From: Odiellus spinosus
Taxonomy: Eukaryota; Arthropoda; Arachnida; Opiliones; Phalangiidae
DNA: 64,000 bases
Direction of reading: 5' to 3'
Assembly (NCBI GenBank): GCA_963920705.1
Contig: OY987234.1
Span: 7,327,851-7,391,850, forward strand
Part shown: piece after piece, positions 33,704 through 44,476 of the stretch
Layout: every line of letters begins with the position of its first letter
How positions within the stretch are numbered: the stretch's first letter is position 1
Program-made: the position numbers and the translations under genes
Notes under the pieces: model-generated
The model's input: only the letters and a program-made list of their open reading frames with translations
Databases searched by the model: none
What the model was told of the DNA's origin: nothing

Positions 33704-36700
33704 GGGGATTAACTTAATTCGAATAAAAGACAGAAAATCCGCAGCTAATTAAAGATATAGTTTTAAAATATTAGATTACCTGCTCCCAATTTTACCCGCG
33801 GGGCTGCAGCACAAATTGCAACTTAGTTAATTAAAGAGAAATGTTCAATGGCGATTTTTAATGTCATTTTTTCCGCGTATTTTAACTCGCACGCTCCTAA
33901 TCGCGATTAAAATTAACAGGCGACTTTATTATCCCTTTAAAGCGTATTAGCGTCTTTCATCTTACGGGGAACGAAGCCTGGATGAAGTAACCTCTGGAAG
34001 CGAGAGGAGACGAGATCGGAAAAGAGACAGAGATTTCTTTACAAAAGAAAGAAAGGGTATAAAAAAGATGGAGCTATTATTACGCCTCGGATATATCTAC
34101 ACTCAACTAATGTTACGAGTGCCTTGGAAGGAACCTATTCCCTTTGGAAAAGTGGTTTTTCTCGGGCTATTTTAATCCCTTACAAGACTGGAACTACATA
34201 CTCGCCTTAATCCGTGTCATTTTTGTTACGAACACAGTTTACAATTTGTTTAAATATGTTTTTGAGGCTAAAACATCCATTTTTGGATTAAAGATATACC
34301 TATACGGTTGACCGTTTAACTTTATAATTTGATCTTCAAAAAAAAAAAAAAAAAAAAAAAAAGATTTCAAGTCTCTGTGCTAATTGAGGTGTCAAAAGTT
34401 TGAACATTACGTTATAAGTCATTTTTAGAGAATTCATCTGGGACAAAAAAATCACTCATATAAGTTCCAACAACGTTGAATCATGGATTAATTAATCCAA
34501 TGTTGAATGGTTGTATCTCCCGTTATTATTCATTTATGTTGGTTACAGTGCAATTCCCTATTACACAAGATTTTTGCAAAGCGTTGAAAAGTGTCTTTAT
34601 AGAGAAGAAAGAACTTCATTGCACGACAATAATTTAACAAAACGTGTGTTTGTCTCTCAATGAACTCAAATATCGCCTTCGCTTTCAGGCCATACTATGC
34701 AGCTAAAGCCAAAATTGGAAATTAGCCTCGTCAAGCGTGAAATAAATTTTCCCCAATCAATTTCGATCTTTTTTTTTCTCCTTGATTAGTTTTTCCTAAT
34801 TTAAAATCTCGACAAAAACTCGTGATGGGTTCTTTCCTCCTTCCAAATTAAATTGTCAATCTATTTCGACTATGTATTTATTAGTTTCAATTTTAAAACA
34901 ATACCGTAAAATACGGATATCGAAAATTTGGGAGAGGGTTACGAGAAACATTTCTTATATTCGAAATCCCTAAAAATTATGCTAATTCTTCCGCTATATT
35001 TGAATATACTTTAAATTTTGCTCGTTTGTTTTAATTAGAATTTACTGGAATAAAAATTATTCGCTGGTAAATTGGAGGCTAAACGTCTCGTTAGTGGCGG
35101 GTCGAGCGCCGGCAAAATCTCCTTGGACTTAAGTTCGAGGGTGTAATCTTATTCTCTCTCTCTCTCCTCTCTCTCTAACGCTAATTGATAATAATTGGAC
35201 CAAAGCGAAGCCGAGCTCGTCCCATCCAATAAACACTTCTAACCAACCAACAACGAGCTCCATGCTTAATTGACCTAAGCCTCAATGTAGCGGCGGAGTA
35301 ATACGATAAATGATGAGATGGAAGTAAAAATATACTTTTCCGATTGGTGTCAGAATCACCGGGAGTTTGCAAAAGGTCCGATTCGACGTTGCTATTAATA
35401 TTTACGTGTGCCTTTATCCTAAGAGTAAAAGGCAATGCTAGCTTTATAAGGAATCGAACACTCTCTCTGACACGGACTTTATTACGTCGAGCTTCTTTCA
35501 ATTAAAACTTAACGAAAAGAAAAAAGAAATGGGCCGCGGCCAATTTTGTCTTATTAAATTTCGGACAAACAACGACGGAGGCTATTGTCCAGGGAATCGA
35601 GGGAAAGGATATCTATCCTTCGCGTGGACCCGGTTCTAATTGGTCTTAGCTCCGTGAACAACGACGCTTTAGGAGATAGCCGCGCAATTAGAGGAGTCTT
35701 TATCAAATATAATTTTCTATCCGAAGGAGTCTCGACCCGACAATAGAAAAAATAAAAACGCCCTTCATTTTTTCATTCTCTTCTCCGGAGGCTAATGATT
35801 TTTATCGGAATTTCTGGCGAATTGAAGAACTCGGGACGCCAATTATGCCTCTTACCTTAATTATCCTTCTTATACGTATAAAGAAAAAGATATAAACGAC
35901 AGCCGAGAGACAAATTCAAAGCCAGCGACCCTCGCTCCGTTTTATACCAACTCCTGTTAAATTAGACGCGCGACTTCTATATAAGTTTGTACTAAAAACG
36001 TATACGTGATATCCCTATAATCCTATCAAAGCTCCGTAGAAAGTATATCTTGGCGTTCAACTTTCAAGTAGGTACGAGTGATAGAGAACAAAATATCAGT
36101 TTTGCAAGAAATGTCCATTTTGGAAAGTTCTCCAAAAATCTATCGAATGATGGCGTTTTCGTTTATGTTAGCTTCGCGTAGCCGTACGCGTTACGAGTAT
36201 CGTTTCTAAATCTTTCCCAATTAATAGATTTCCACTAAATGAAACCTTAAACGCTTACAAAGTGTAAAAATTTACCCACGGGATTTTGTTATTGTGCTCC
36301 AAAGGAGCAAACTAAAGGTGTATTCATAAATTAGGAAGCCCAATCTATGTTTTAATAAGTAGTTTCAAGCCTATAAAACGTTTTTGCATACAATTTTAAG
36401 GTATTCCTTGAATTATATCGTCAGAGACCTGACGATGTTTTACAACAAAGAAGAATACATGAAAAACGCAATATTACACTGTTGAAAAAATATTAAAAAA
36501 TCGTACGAGTGCCTATAGATTCATTTTTAACGTTATTCGAAGTGCTCTACATCGCGCTAACTCATTTGGGAATTGTATTTTACAAATTAAAGATAATCTC
36601 GTAAATAATTAATTACTATATACGTTAAATAGATTTGATGAAAAAAACGATATGTATTTTTGAGTTTACAGCGAATACGACACTAAATTCATTTCGGAAT

Positions 36701-37092
36701 CTCGATGAGATATTAACCCGTTTAGAGCTCGAGATGGAATACGCCAAAGATAGAAGGGCGGAGGAGTGCGGGAGAGGCTTGACGCCCTCATCTCGAGATT
36801 GCGTTCTTTGATAAAGTAAAGTGTTTTCGCCCGGCGCTCATCTATCCGCGATATACTCGGCACCCGAATATTTTAGTTTATTTTTATCTTTTAGTCTCCT
36901 TCTCTTCCCCTCCCCCACTTGTTATTTTCTCAAGAAAAAAACACGCGGAACCAATTTTCGATTTTTCCGCTCTTCCACTTGATTATATTATAACGATTTT
37001 TGATAATCACGATTTAGGCATAATTAATATAATTTCATCAAATAATTCTGATTCTTTCGTCCCCTCCACGCGTGAATATACCCTCCTGGTCC
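33704..37092. other. No gene seen; microsatellites
   Basis: No gene recognised. A poly-A run lies at about 34339-34362 and a CT-rich microsatellite at about 35152-35176. Confidence 0.5.
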
Positions 37093-37503
37093 TTAAAGGG
37101 TGAATGCAACCTAAAAAAATTATTTCTTTATCGATTCATTATCGTTTAAATAGGCTTAATACACCAAAAAAAAGGTTCAAAACCAAATATTAAACTAGAA
37201 ATAAATTTAAAACTTACTTTCAAAATAAGCTTAGCGGGATTCATGGAGATCCTGAATTGCCTCCGTGTAAGGTCTAGTGACCAATGAGCAAAGGCCCGTC
37301 GATCACGCTAGATTTACAATTACATTCGATTGGTCGCTAGATCTTATACGCCAGGAAATCAGATATCTCCGTGAATCCCGCTAAGCCTATTCTGATGGTA
37401 AGTGTTAAATTTATTTCTAGTTTAATATTAATCCGTAATTTTTTTCACTAGTGGATTAGGAATCGATAAAAAAATCACTTGTTAGGCTGCATTCTCCCTT
37501 TAA
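37093..37503. mobile_element. TTAA-flanked MITE, family a, copy 2
   Basis: TTAA then AGGGTGAATGCAACC at the left and GCATTCTCCCT then TTAA at the right. The interior (AGATCCTGAATTGCCTCCGT and the TCGCTAGATCTTATACG tract) matches copies at 746 and 40440. It appears complete and non-coding. Confidence 0.85.
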
Positions 37504-37736
37504 GCCTAGTTTTATAGCGGCAGCGGCGGCGCAAAATGGTGCAATAATTAAGGGAGATATAAAGATGGACAATGCTCAGGGTTGGTGGGGTTCTAGAACC
37601 TAAATCTAACCCGTATAGCTACGTTCACACTACAGAATATTGAAATAGATTTTAAAAGGTAAAATCAAACCGATATTTAAATAGATTGGAATCGTTTTAA
37701 GCGCCATCCATAAACAGATTTATTATAATTTCATCT

Positions 37737-38458
37737 AGGGCCCGGCGGTTGGATAAAAATTATCTGGGAATTTTGCGATTTATTACCCTAAATATTTTGT
37801 TAATTTTTCCGTTTCAAAATTTTATACTTTATCACACCGTTTTAACTAACGGTTAAACAGTAAAAGTATGGGATGTTTTTGGTTAACCGTTTTTCCATTG
37901 GACAAACGCTCCAAGATAGAATGAATATTATTTTCGGGAAATTTCGCTTCGAATTATTTTGAACAATACGATGGTGGCCATCAACTATTAAGACTAAAGA
38001 TGAAAATATTACGTTCACGAATATTTTCAAAACTATTCGAAAGTTAGAAACAATAACTATCGTATTTTTTGATAATCGCACCGTTAACATATTTCAAAAA
38101 GTTCTTTAATTTAATAGAAAACTAGCTTACGAGGCTGGTAATTAATCACGGATAAACCTGAATAAACGGTTAATCGTGGATAATCGATTAATTTGGACTA
38201 AAATTCTTTATAAACAAAGTTTAAATGGCTATGCCTAGATGCGGTTATATTGATAGAAAGATATCCCATATTGATAGAAAGATATCCCATATTGATAGAA
38301 AGATATCCCATATTGATATATTTATCTGATTTTTTCGACGAGTTTCATTTCAAAATAATCGAAAATGGTTATTTTTTATCGCAACTGGGATACTATGCTT
38401 TTTTCATTTTTGCACCACTTTATCAAAAGATAAAATTTTATCCAAACGCCAAGCCCTA
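37737..38458. mobile_element. Nested DNA element with TAGGGC...TTGGATAAAA ends
   Basis: The left tip TAGGGCCCGGCGGTTGGATA and the right tip TATCCAAACGCCAAGCCCTA are imperfect inverted repeats. The flanks (ATTTCATC on the left, GTTTAATC on the right) agree at six of eight positions, suggesting a decayed 8-bp duplication of hAT type. It contains the 21-bp array at 38248. No transposase frame is present. Confidence 0.7.
38248..38318 (+). repeat. 21-bp tandem repeat, three and a half copies
   Basis: The unit is TATTGATAGAAAGATATCCCA repeated exactly three times plus a partial fourth. Translated it gives a short repeated IERYPIL pattern, which I regard as incidental because the enclosing frame has no other support. 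Confidence 0.9.
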
Positions 38459-38592
38459 GTTTAATCTGAATCGGGTTGAAACTCATAATTCCCGAAGGCG
38501 GCAGCATGCACGAGAAGTCGGTTCCCCGTTCACATGAATGCGGCGAAACGATTTAAGTCGATTCCAAGTCCTATGCATGAACGCGGCTTTAG

Positions 38593-39056
38593 GCATATTG
38601 CTTAGCGTTCCACTGAAGAGGCTTATATCGTGCCCCGCCTATATAATCTCTAGGATATTACAGCTATCGAGTTATAGTGCGGTCAAAGGTGGAAAGGTGA
38701 TATTAATCTTTTTTTCGTAGTCTAACTTTTCTTTATTTCGAGCTTCAATGTCGTAAATTGAGAGACCTTTAAACGGATGGTCATACTAGCGGTAATAGTT
38801 TTAAAACTTATCCAATGTTGAGCGTTAAATAACCTTTAAGATAGATCAAGATAGGGATCGTGAAAGAAAGACAGAGAAGGAAATAAATATAAAGAAATTG
38901 AGATAAATTCCTTCGATCTAAAGTGGCCGTGGTGTGCCGGAGCCAATAAACAAGTAGACGTGGTTTTACAATGACGTACGCGAGGAATCGAGGATGCACA
39001 GGTTAAAGCTAACTCACTAGGTTCTTAGGGCTGCTTCAATCGAGGGAAAGACACAT
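38593..39056. other. No gene seen
   Basis: No gene or repeat recognised. Confidence 0.5.
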
Positions 39057-39338
39057 AAGCTACGGTCACACTAGCATTTCTTAATCGGTTTGAAACGGTA
39101 AAATCAAAAGGATATTCAAATCGCCAGGAATCGTTTTAAACGTCATGCGTTCACGCATTATCTTTATAAATAGATTTATTGTAGCTTCATCTACCAGTAT
39201 GAAACTGGTTCCCGAAGCAGTTTTGAGAAATCGAATCAAATCGATTCGAGAAAAGACGGTTTCCCGTTCACGCGACTCTATAGCGAAACGTTTTGAAACG
39301 GTTCAAATCTATTCCAAGGCCTAGTATGAACGCGGTTA
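39057..39338 (+). mobile_element. GTTCATACTAG-type MITE, family c, plus orientation
   Basis: It runs from AAGCTACGGTCACACTAGC to CCTAGTATGAACGCGG and appears full length. It is separated by only about 19 bp from a second copy in the opposite orientation. Confidence 0.85.
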
Positions 39339-39357
39339 TTATCACTTCCATACTATA

Positions 39358-39644
39358 AAGCCACGTTCATACTAGGCCTTGGAATCGATTTAAACCGTTT
39401 CGCTACAGTCGTGTGAACAGGAAACCGTCTTTTCTCGAATCGATTTGATTCGATTTCTCGAAACTGCTTCGGGAAACAGTTTCATGTCGATTCGGCTTCA
39501 AGAACCGATAGAAGAAGCTACAGTATATCGATTTGTAAAGATAATGCGTGAACACACGACGCCTAAAACGATTGCTGGCGATTTGAAAATCGGTTTGATT
39601 TTACCGTTTCAAATCGATTAAGAAATGCTAGTGTGACCGTAGCC
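39358..39644 (-). mobile_element. GTTCATACTAG-type MITE, family c, minus orientation
   Basis: It starts AAGCCACGTTCATACTAGG and ends CTAGTGTGACCGTAGC. Together with the copy at 39057 it forms a head-to-head inverted pair with arms of about 285 bp. Confidence 0.85.
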
Positions 39645-39654
39645 TCAGATCTGT

Positions 39655-39812
39655 CTGCTGTTGAAGCCGAATCGGTTTAAAACTGGTTCATTAATCAGTT
39701 TCGAGAAACCGATTAAAATCGATTCTAGGAAAGACGATTTTCAGTTCCCACGACTCCAGTGAAACACTTTCAAACGGTTTGAATCTATTTCAAGGCCTAG
39801 TGTGACCACGGC
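39655..39812 (+). mobile_element. Half copy of MITE family c
   Basis: It begins within the family interior (GAAGCCGAATCGGTTTAAAA) and ends CAAGGCCTAGTGTGACCACGG, so only the right half is present. It is the third member of the local cluster. Confidence 0.7.
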
Positions 39813-40439
39813 TTTTGTTGATCCGAGTTCTCGACTGTGTCTCTAACTCGCCTTCAATTCGTTCTTGTTTTCAACTAAGAGTAAATTATCCGGGACGCGA
39901 TATTCGAAATAGATTCGACTTCGCTAGATCCGGTTCAATCGATGGAAACGCCAAGCAATTTACCTTAATTCGACGAACGATAAATATCGTCTAATCGCCG
40001 TATTCAATCGATCCTTATATTAGGCGACCTCTATACGATAAACTTCAACCGCTGAGATCTGTATCGGATCGTCGCGATCGAGTCGGTGGCGTGCCAAAAA
40101 TACCAATCCACTATATTTTCATTTTATTTACTCAGCGTATCGAAAACCAGTCTTTCCGTCAATATCTATACGTTGAAACGTTTAATTCCGAAACTTTCTC
40201 CGATGAGTTTCAGTTTGAATCGTTTCACGTCATCCAAAAATATTTGTACCGTGTCTAATTTAAGTACCAAACAAGATGGTCGAGGCCATTTATAGCTACA
40301 CCTGTTACGGTTGTGAACGCCTAAAGCCAATGGTGTTTAGTGCCATATTAAATATTCCAATATGGTAAATGCATTCCCAATCAGGGAGCTATAACTGTTT
40401 TCTACAAGTTAGTGACGTAATAATTAAAATCTAAATATC
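39813..40439. other. No gene seen
   Basis: No gene recognised. Confidence 0.5.
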
Positions 40440-41108
40440 CATTAACAAGTGATTTTTTTATCGATTCCTTATCGCTTAAAAAACCAATAAAAGTTTACAA
40501 AACAAATATTAAACTAGAAATAAATTTAAAACTTAATTACCAGCGGGCTTAGCGGGATTCAATGAGATCATGAATTGCCTCCGTATAAGGGCAGTCGTTC
40601 ACGCGAGGTCTCCACGAGACTTGCAATAGCATTCGATTGGTCGCTAGATCTTACCTAGAAGGATCAGACAAGGAGAGGAAAAGTAGGGCTGCGTTGAGTT
40701 AGAGAGAGAAAAGCCACTCGGGTGGAAAGGGGGATAGGAAATTCTCGAGGTAAACTGTTGTCACGTGGTCACTAGCGTCGTTGGCTACTACGAAGCTGAT
40801 AAAGGATCCGTTTTACCCACGTGACAACATTTTACCACGAAACATCTCTATCCCCGTTCTCCCAGAGTGGGAGTTTAGGCCGACGCAGTAGGAACTGCGC
40901 CGTCCCCACTTTTCCTCTCCTTGTCTGATCCTTCTTGATCTTACACGCGAGGAAATCAGGATCTCCATGAATCCCGCTAAGCCTATTTTCCTGGTAAGTT
41001 TTAAATTTATTTCTAGTTTAATATTGGTTCGTAAATTGTTTAGGCCTATTTAAACAATAAGGAATCGATAAAAAAATCACTTGTTGTTAGGTTGCATTCT
41101 TCCTTTAA
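40440..41108. mobile_element. TTAA MITE, family a, copy 3 (left end lost, carries nested element)
   Basis: The interior tracts (ATCGATTCCTTATCG, ATGAATTGCCTCCGTATAAGG, the ATTCGATTGGTCGCTAGATC tract) and the right end GCATTCTTCCT then TTAA match family a. The left terminal repeat is absent. A hAT-like MITE is inserted at 40655 with duplicated GATCTTAC, so family a was resident first. Confidence 0.8.
40655..40936. mobile_element. hAT-like MITE with 8-bp target duplication, copy 2
   Basis: Ends CTAGAAGGATCAGACAAGG and TTGTCTGATCCTTCTT are flanked by a perfect 8-bp duplication GATCTTAC (40647-40654 and 40937-40944). It is the reverse orientation of the 16193 copy, sharing CACGTGACAAC and GGGAGTTTAGGCCGACGCAG-type tracts. 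It is non-coding. Confidence 0.9.
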
Positions 41109-42608
41109 GACGCCCGAGCAAATAGAAACGAAGCGTGTACGACGAACGATATCTCTTTGTTACCTTTAGTTTTTCGTGATTTGGGTACATATCTCAGAAC
41201 GCTAACTATATAGGTACGAACTAAAAACTGCCTTTGATTGGTTGACTAGGATATTACGCGTATAAACTTGGTCTAAGGTATATATAATCTCGAGACTGTC
41301 GGGAATAGAGAACTTGGGGGGCTTTTTTGAGCCTATATATACAGAGTGGGGAAGCTATAGTTCCGGGTTTGCAGCTCGGATGGGTTCAATATATTCGTAA
41401 AAAGGGAAAACTTCTCTCCATCTAAATGGAAATGCGATTCGAGTATATGTACAGCAGGGCGGCGGATTTAAAGCTTCTCGACACTCATGGCGCTTATACC
41501 CTGCACGATGCACCAAACAAACTCGAGACAAATATACTCTAAGAGAGTCGCGCAGCCTAATACCATCGACTTTTCGGCAACCCCAACTATTCCGAATTTT
41601 AATTGGGCTATTTTAAAAAAATATAGCGTCCCGCGCTTCAAAGTTAGAAATCTTATCAGTCCTGCTCGATTGAAAACAGCGATTTACAATTCAAGGCAAA
41701 AGAAGAGGCGAGAAAGCACTTAGTCGCCAATATCTACAATTCAGGCAAATATACAAATGGCATGAAAATTTGGCCATTCCCATTTTCTGGAAAATGAAAT
41801 TTCTCTGTAAATAAAATGGGGAAAAACGCTAATTTGAAATCCTCTTTACGAGAAACTGTTGATGAATTTTCAATGCTGGTTTGGACGTAAATTGCTTAGC
41901 AGTGTATCACCATTTAAAATGGCGTATCAATCGGCTTAAAGGTGTTTCTCGCTTTCGCGTTACTTTTAGCCGTGACTGTATATTTTACTGTGGAGATATT
42001 AAACTATATAGCTATTGGAGCGGTGCGCCATTTTCGACGATATTCGGATTTGTATTCTTCCACTTTGTTATATAACTACAGCAGAAGAGACTCGCGGCTG
42101 GCTATCTCGGTTGGCCAGTCGCCTCGTCACCATACCCTGCTATATGCCTAAATAGTTTCGCCCTGGAAACGCCAACTCCATCCGCGGAAAAAACGTGATC
42201 CGCAATTCCCACCACTGACACACTATCATCAACAAGATGGTCTAATACCAAATATCTTTGCAATATACTAAGCGATGACGATATTTATTTATTGAAATTT
42301 AAAGCGCTTGGTTAGTTAATATCAAAATCAGAATATTATACGACTATTGGTGGTTAGGGGTGTTTCAATAATGGAATATTGGCTTGGAAGCGACACAATA
42401 TAACCTATATATTAATCATAGCGAAACTGAAATTAAATCTAACCGGTCACTATTTTATTTTAAAAAGAAGGCTTTTGGATTATTTGTTGTTTCGTATATT
42501 ATTCAAAACTTCACACCTTCGCGGTTGACAAGGCAAAGAAGTTTCAAAATAAAAACCCCAAAATTATGTTAATTACATTTTTTCGCGATTGATGACATGG
42601 ATACTTAC
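41109..42608. other. No gene seen
   Basis: No gene recognised in about 1.5 kb. Open frames are all under 80 codons. Confidence 0.5.
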
Positions 42609-42736
42609 TAGTGGCGGCGCCAGTGGTAGGGAATTTCACAGGTGGTAAATATCAAAGGGGCCCCAAAATCCACTCAAAGGGGTTAGAAAACGAAAGAAAG
42701 GGGCTTCCAAATCCTCTCAAAATATCCTCTACAAAG
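42609..42736. repeat. Left part of a hAT-like repeat split by LTR element 2
   Basis: It starts TAGTGGCGGCGCCAGTGG, which resembles hAT-type tips, followed by imperfect AAAGGGGCTTCCAAATCCTC units. The continuation is at 50973-51110. The end of a related copy near 52504 reads TGCTGGCACCACCACTG, the complement of this tip with changes. It ends with one copy of the AAAG target duplication (42733-42736). Confidence 0.65.
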
Positions 42737-44230
42737 TGTAGCGCTTTTGCTACTACTAACGGCCTAACTAAGCCAAGCGTTGACATTAGCTACTACAACT
42801 ACTACGATTAAACGAAATTTAAGGATGAATAATAATTAGGGACAAGTTATTGCCATACCAAGAGTCATATTTTAATAATAACCAATCTAAACAAAACATA
42901 CGTCACTATTGACATTATACTATTAACAAAACTACTAATCATTGATAATAATAATTGTCGATACTACTATAATTATCGATACTACTATAATTAATCAATA
43001 CTACTAAACGACAAAACTAATTAAAAACACTACTACTAAATTACATTACCCCCAAAATAATAACATGCGGCGCGTAATACTTGACCAATGCCAGATTAAA
43101 TAACTACTAAATTCTACTATCGACTACTATATACAATATACTATAAACACTCGTTTCAATGTACTCATCACTTATCGTTGGTCTCGAGACTTTGAAGAAG
43201 AAGAACGTAGAAATGAGGAAGGTGTCCATTGTGTTGTAGAAGAGAAGTTTAAGGCTGAGACGATGATGTGCGAGGCTTCTACGAAAACGTCGGCTATAGA
43301 CGTGCGGTGACGACCGGCGAAAAGTCCGGAACGGAGACTTCAGTATCCCCTGGATATATTTCGGTCATAGTTTGCGGCCAGCGCGGAGACTATTTACCAA
43401 AGTGGCTTCCAGAAAGATGAAGTGTCATCTCGGCTCCTTCTATGGCTTCGCTCGTCTGCTTTAAGGTGGTTCTAGGTTAAGATCTGGATCCGGAATTGAT
43501 AATTTACAATCGTGTGTCCGAGTTTTTAAACCCTTCGGTCACGTGGCTTCCAACATCGGTCTTGGCTTCGAACACCAATCAGAAACCGATGCTTCGGGTT
43601 TTTAATATTTCGCCTCGCCTTGGTGAAAAACCGATGACGTTGGGGTTTTCTTATTTTAACCCTTCTTCATTCAAGTTTAGGCGGACGCGCACTTTCACAC
43701 GGCAGCGTAATTACTATTTATACTATCTATTCAATCTACTATATATTTTGGCATTTGGTCAGTAAGCTCTGGCAATGGTTAGAGTCATGCGGAACATGCA
43801 TACTATGATATAATGTACCCATACAAAAACAGCAAATAAAGCGAATAGGCTTTATCCTTACAAAACAAAATACATCTATGACATTTGATAAATTCATGAA
43901 TGCCCCTAAGAGGGGGAAATACGACTGCCGGTATGGCTTGGGTTTTTTGTAAAAGAAAAAAGAGGGTCGCGAGCGGCGAGTTCGTCTTTGTTCGGACCGC
44001 TTGGAAAGGGATGGGGATTACTATTGGCAACGCTATTCAACTGACCGATTTTAAGGAACTAGGTAAAAACCCCTGGACGCCCATTACTACAAAAAGGGAT
44101 AGTTAAGATTTTCTATAGGCTTAACAAAAATAGGCGACCTCGAGTCTACAAATAGATCTTGGGTTTTTAGCAGAAGCAATTATATATAAAATATAATTTA
44201 AATAATGTCGTAACGAAAAGGTTCGTTACA
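42737..44230 (-). repeat. 3' LTR of element 2
   Basis: Matches 49479-50972 over its full 1494 bp by eye, including ACTACT-rich tracts (about 42955-43040). Small open frames occur identically in both LTRs and are not genes. Confidence 0.95.
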
Positions 44231-44243
44231 CTCCCCACTTCTT
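44231..44243 (-). promoter_or_regulatory. Polypurine tract of element 2
   Basis: On the coding strand AAGAAGTGGGGAG abuts the 3' LTR, the expected site for plus-strand DNA priming. Confidence 0.85.
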
Positions 44244-44476
44244 AGAGCCGAACGACCTCGAAAGGCAAAAACAAAAATTACACTAACAAAAAGATTTACA
44301 CTGTCAAAAAAATTTATATATATATATATATATATATATACACAAACACTAAAAGAATGGCTTCGGGTAAACTATGCTACGACGATATATACAATAACCG
44401 GGAGTGTACCTTTCCCAGACTGCAAATCGTACGAAATTAAATTTCTTCTCACACAGAGTCCTTTAACGCCGTAAGT

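Larger units (their letters stand above)
37616..38592. mobile_element. GTTCATACTAG-type MITE, family c, interrupted copy
   Basis: The left piece (TAGCTACGTTCACACTAC and onward, 37616 to about 37734) and the right piece (about 38459-38592, ending ATGAACGCGGCTTTA) are two parts of a family c element. They are separated by a nested element at 37737-38458. Order and orientation are preserved, so the inner element landed inside. Confidence 0.75.

Noticed and set aside
38248-38318. Possible CRISPR-like array
   Set aside because: The units are contiguous with no spacers and the sequence is eukaryotic; it is a simple tandem repeat.
38250-38459. 69-codon frame with repeated IERYPIL
   Set aside because: Its repetition is only the 21-bp DNA tandem repeat translated; the flanking residues have no support and the frame sits inside a nested transposon.
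42733-42740. Alternative 5-bp duplication CAAAG for element 2
   Set aside because: The C on the right side belongs to the LTR terminus CA, so only AAAG is truly duplicated.
43496-44106. Open frames repeated identically at 50238-50848
   Set aside because: They lie in both LTRs of element 2; identity reflects LTR duplication, not a gene family.
44231-44476. Possible envelope or accessory gene between pol and the 3' LTR of element 2
   Set aside because: The interval is only about 250 bp, holds a TA microsatellite and the polypurine tract, and has no open frame of note.
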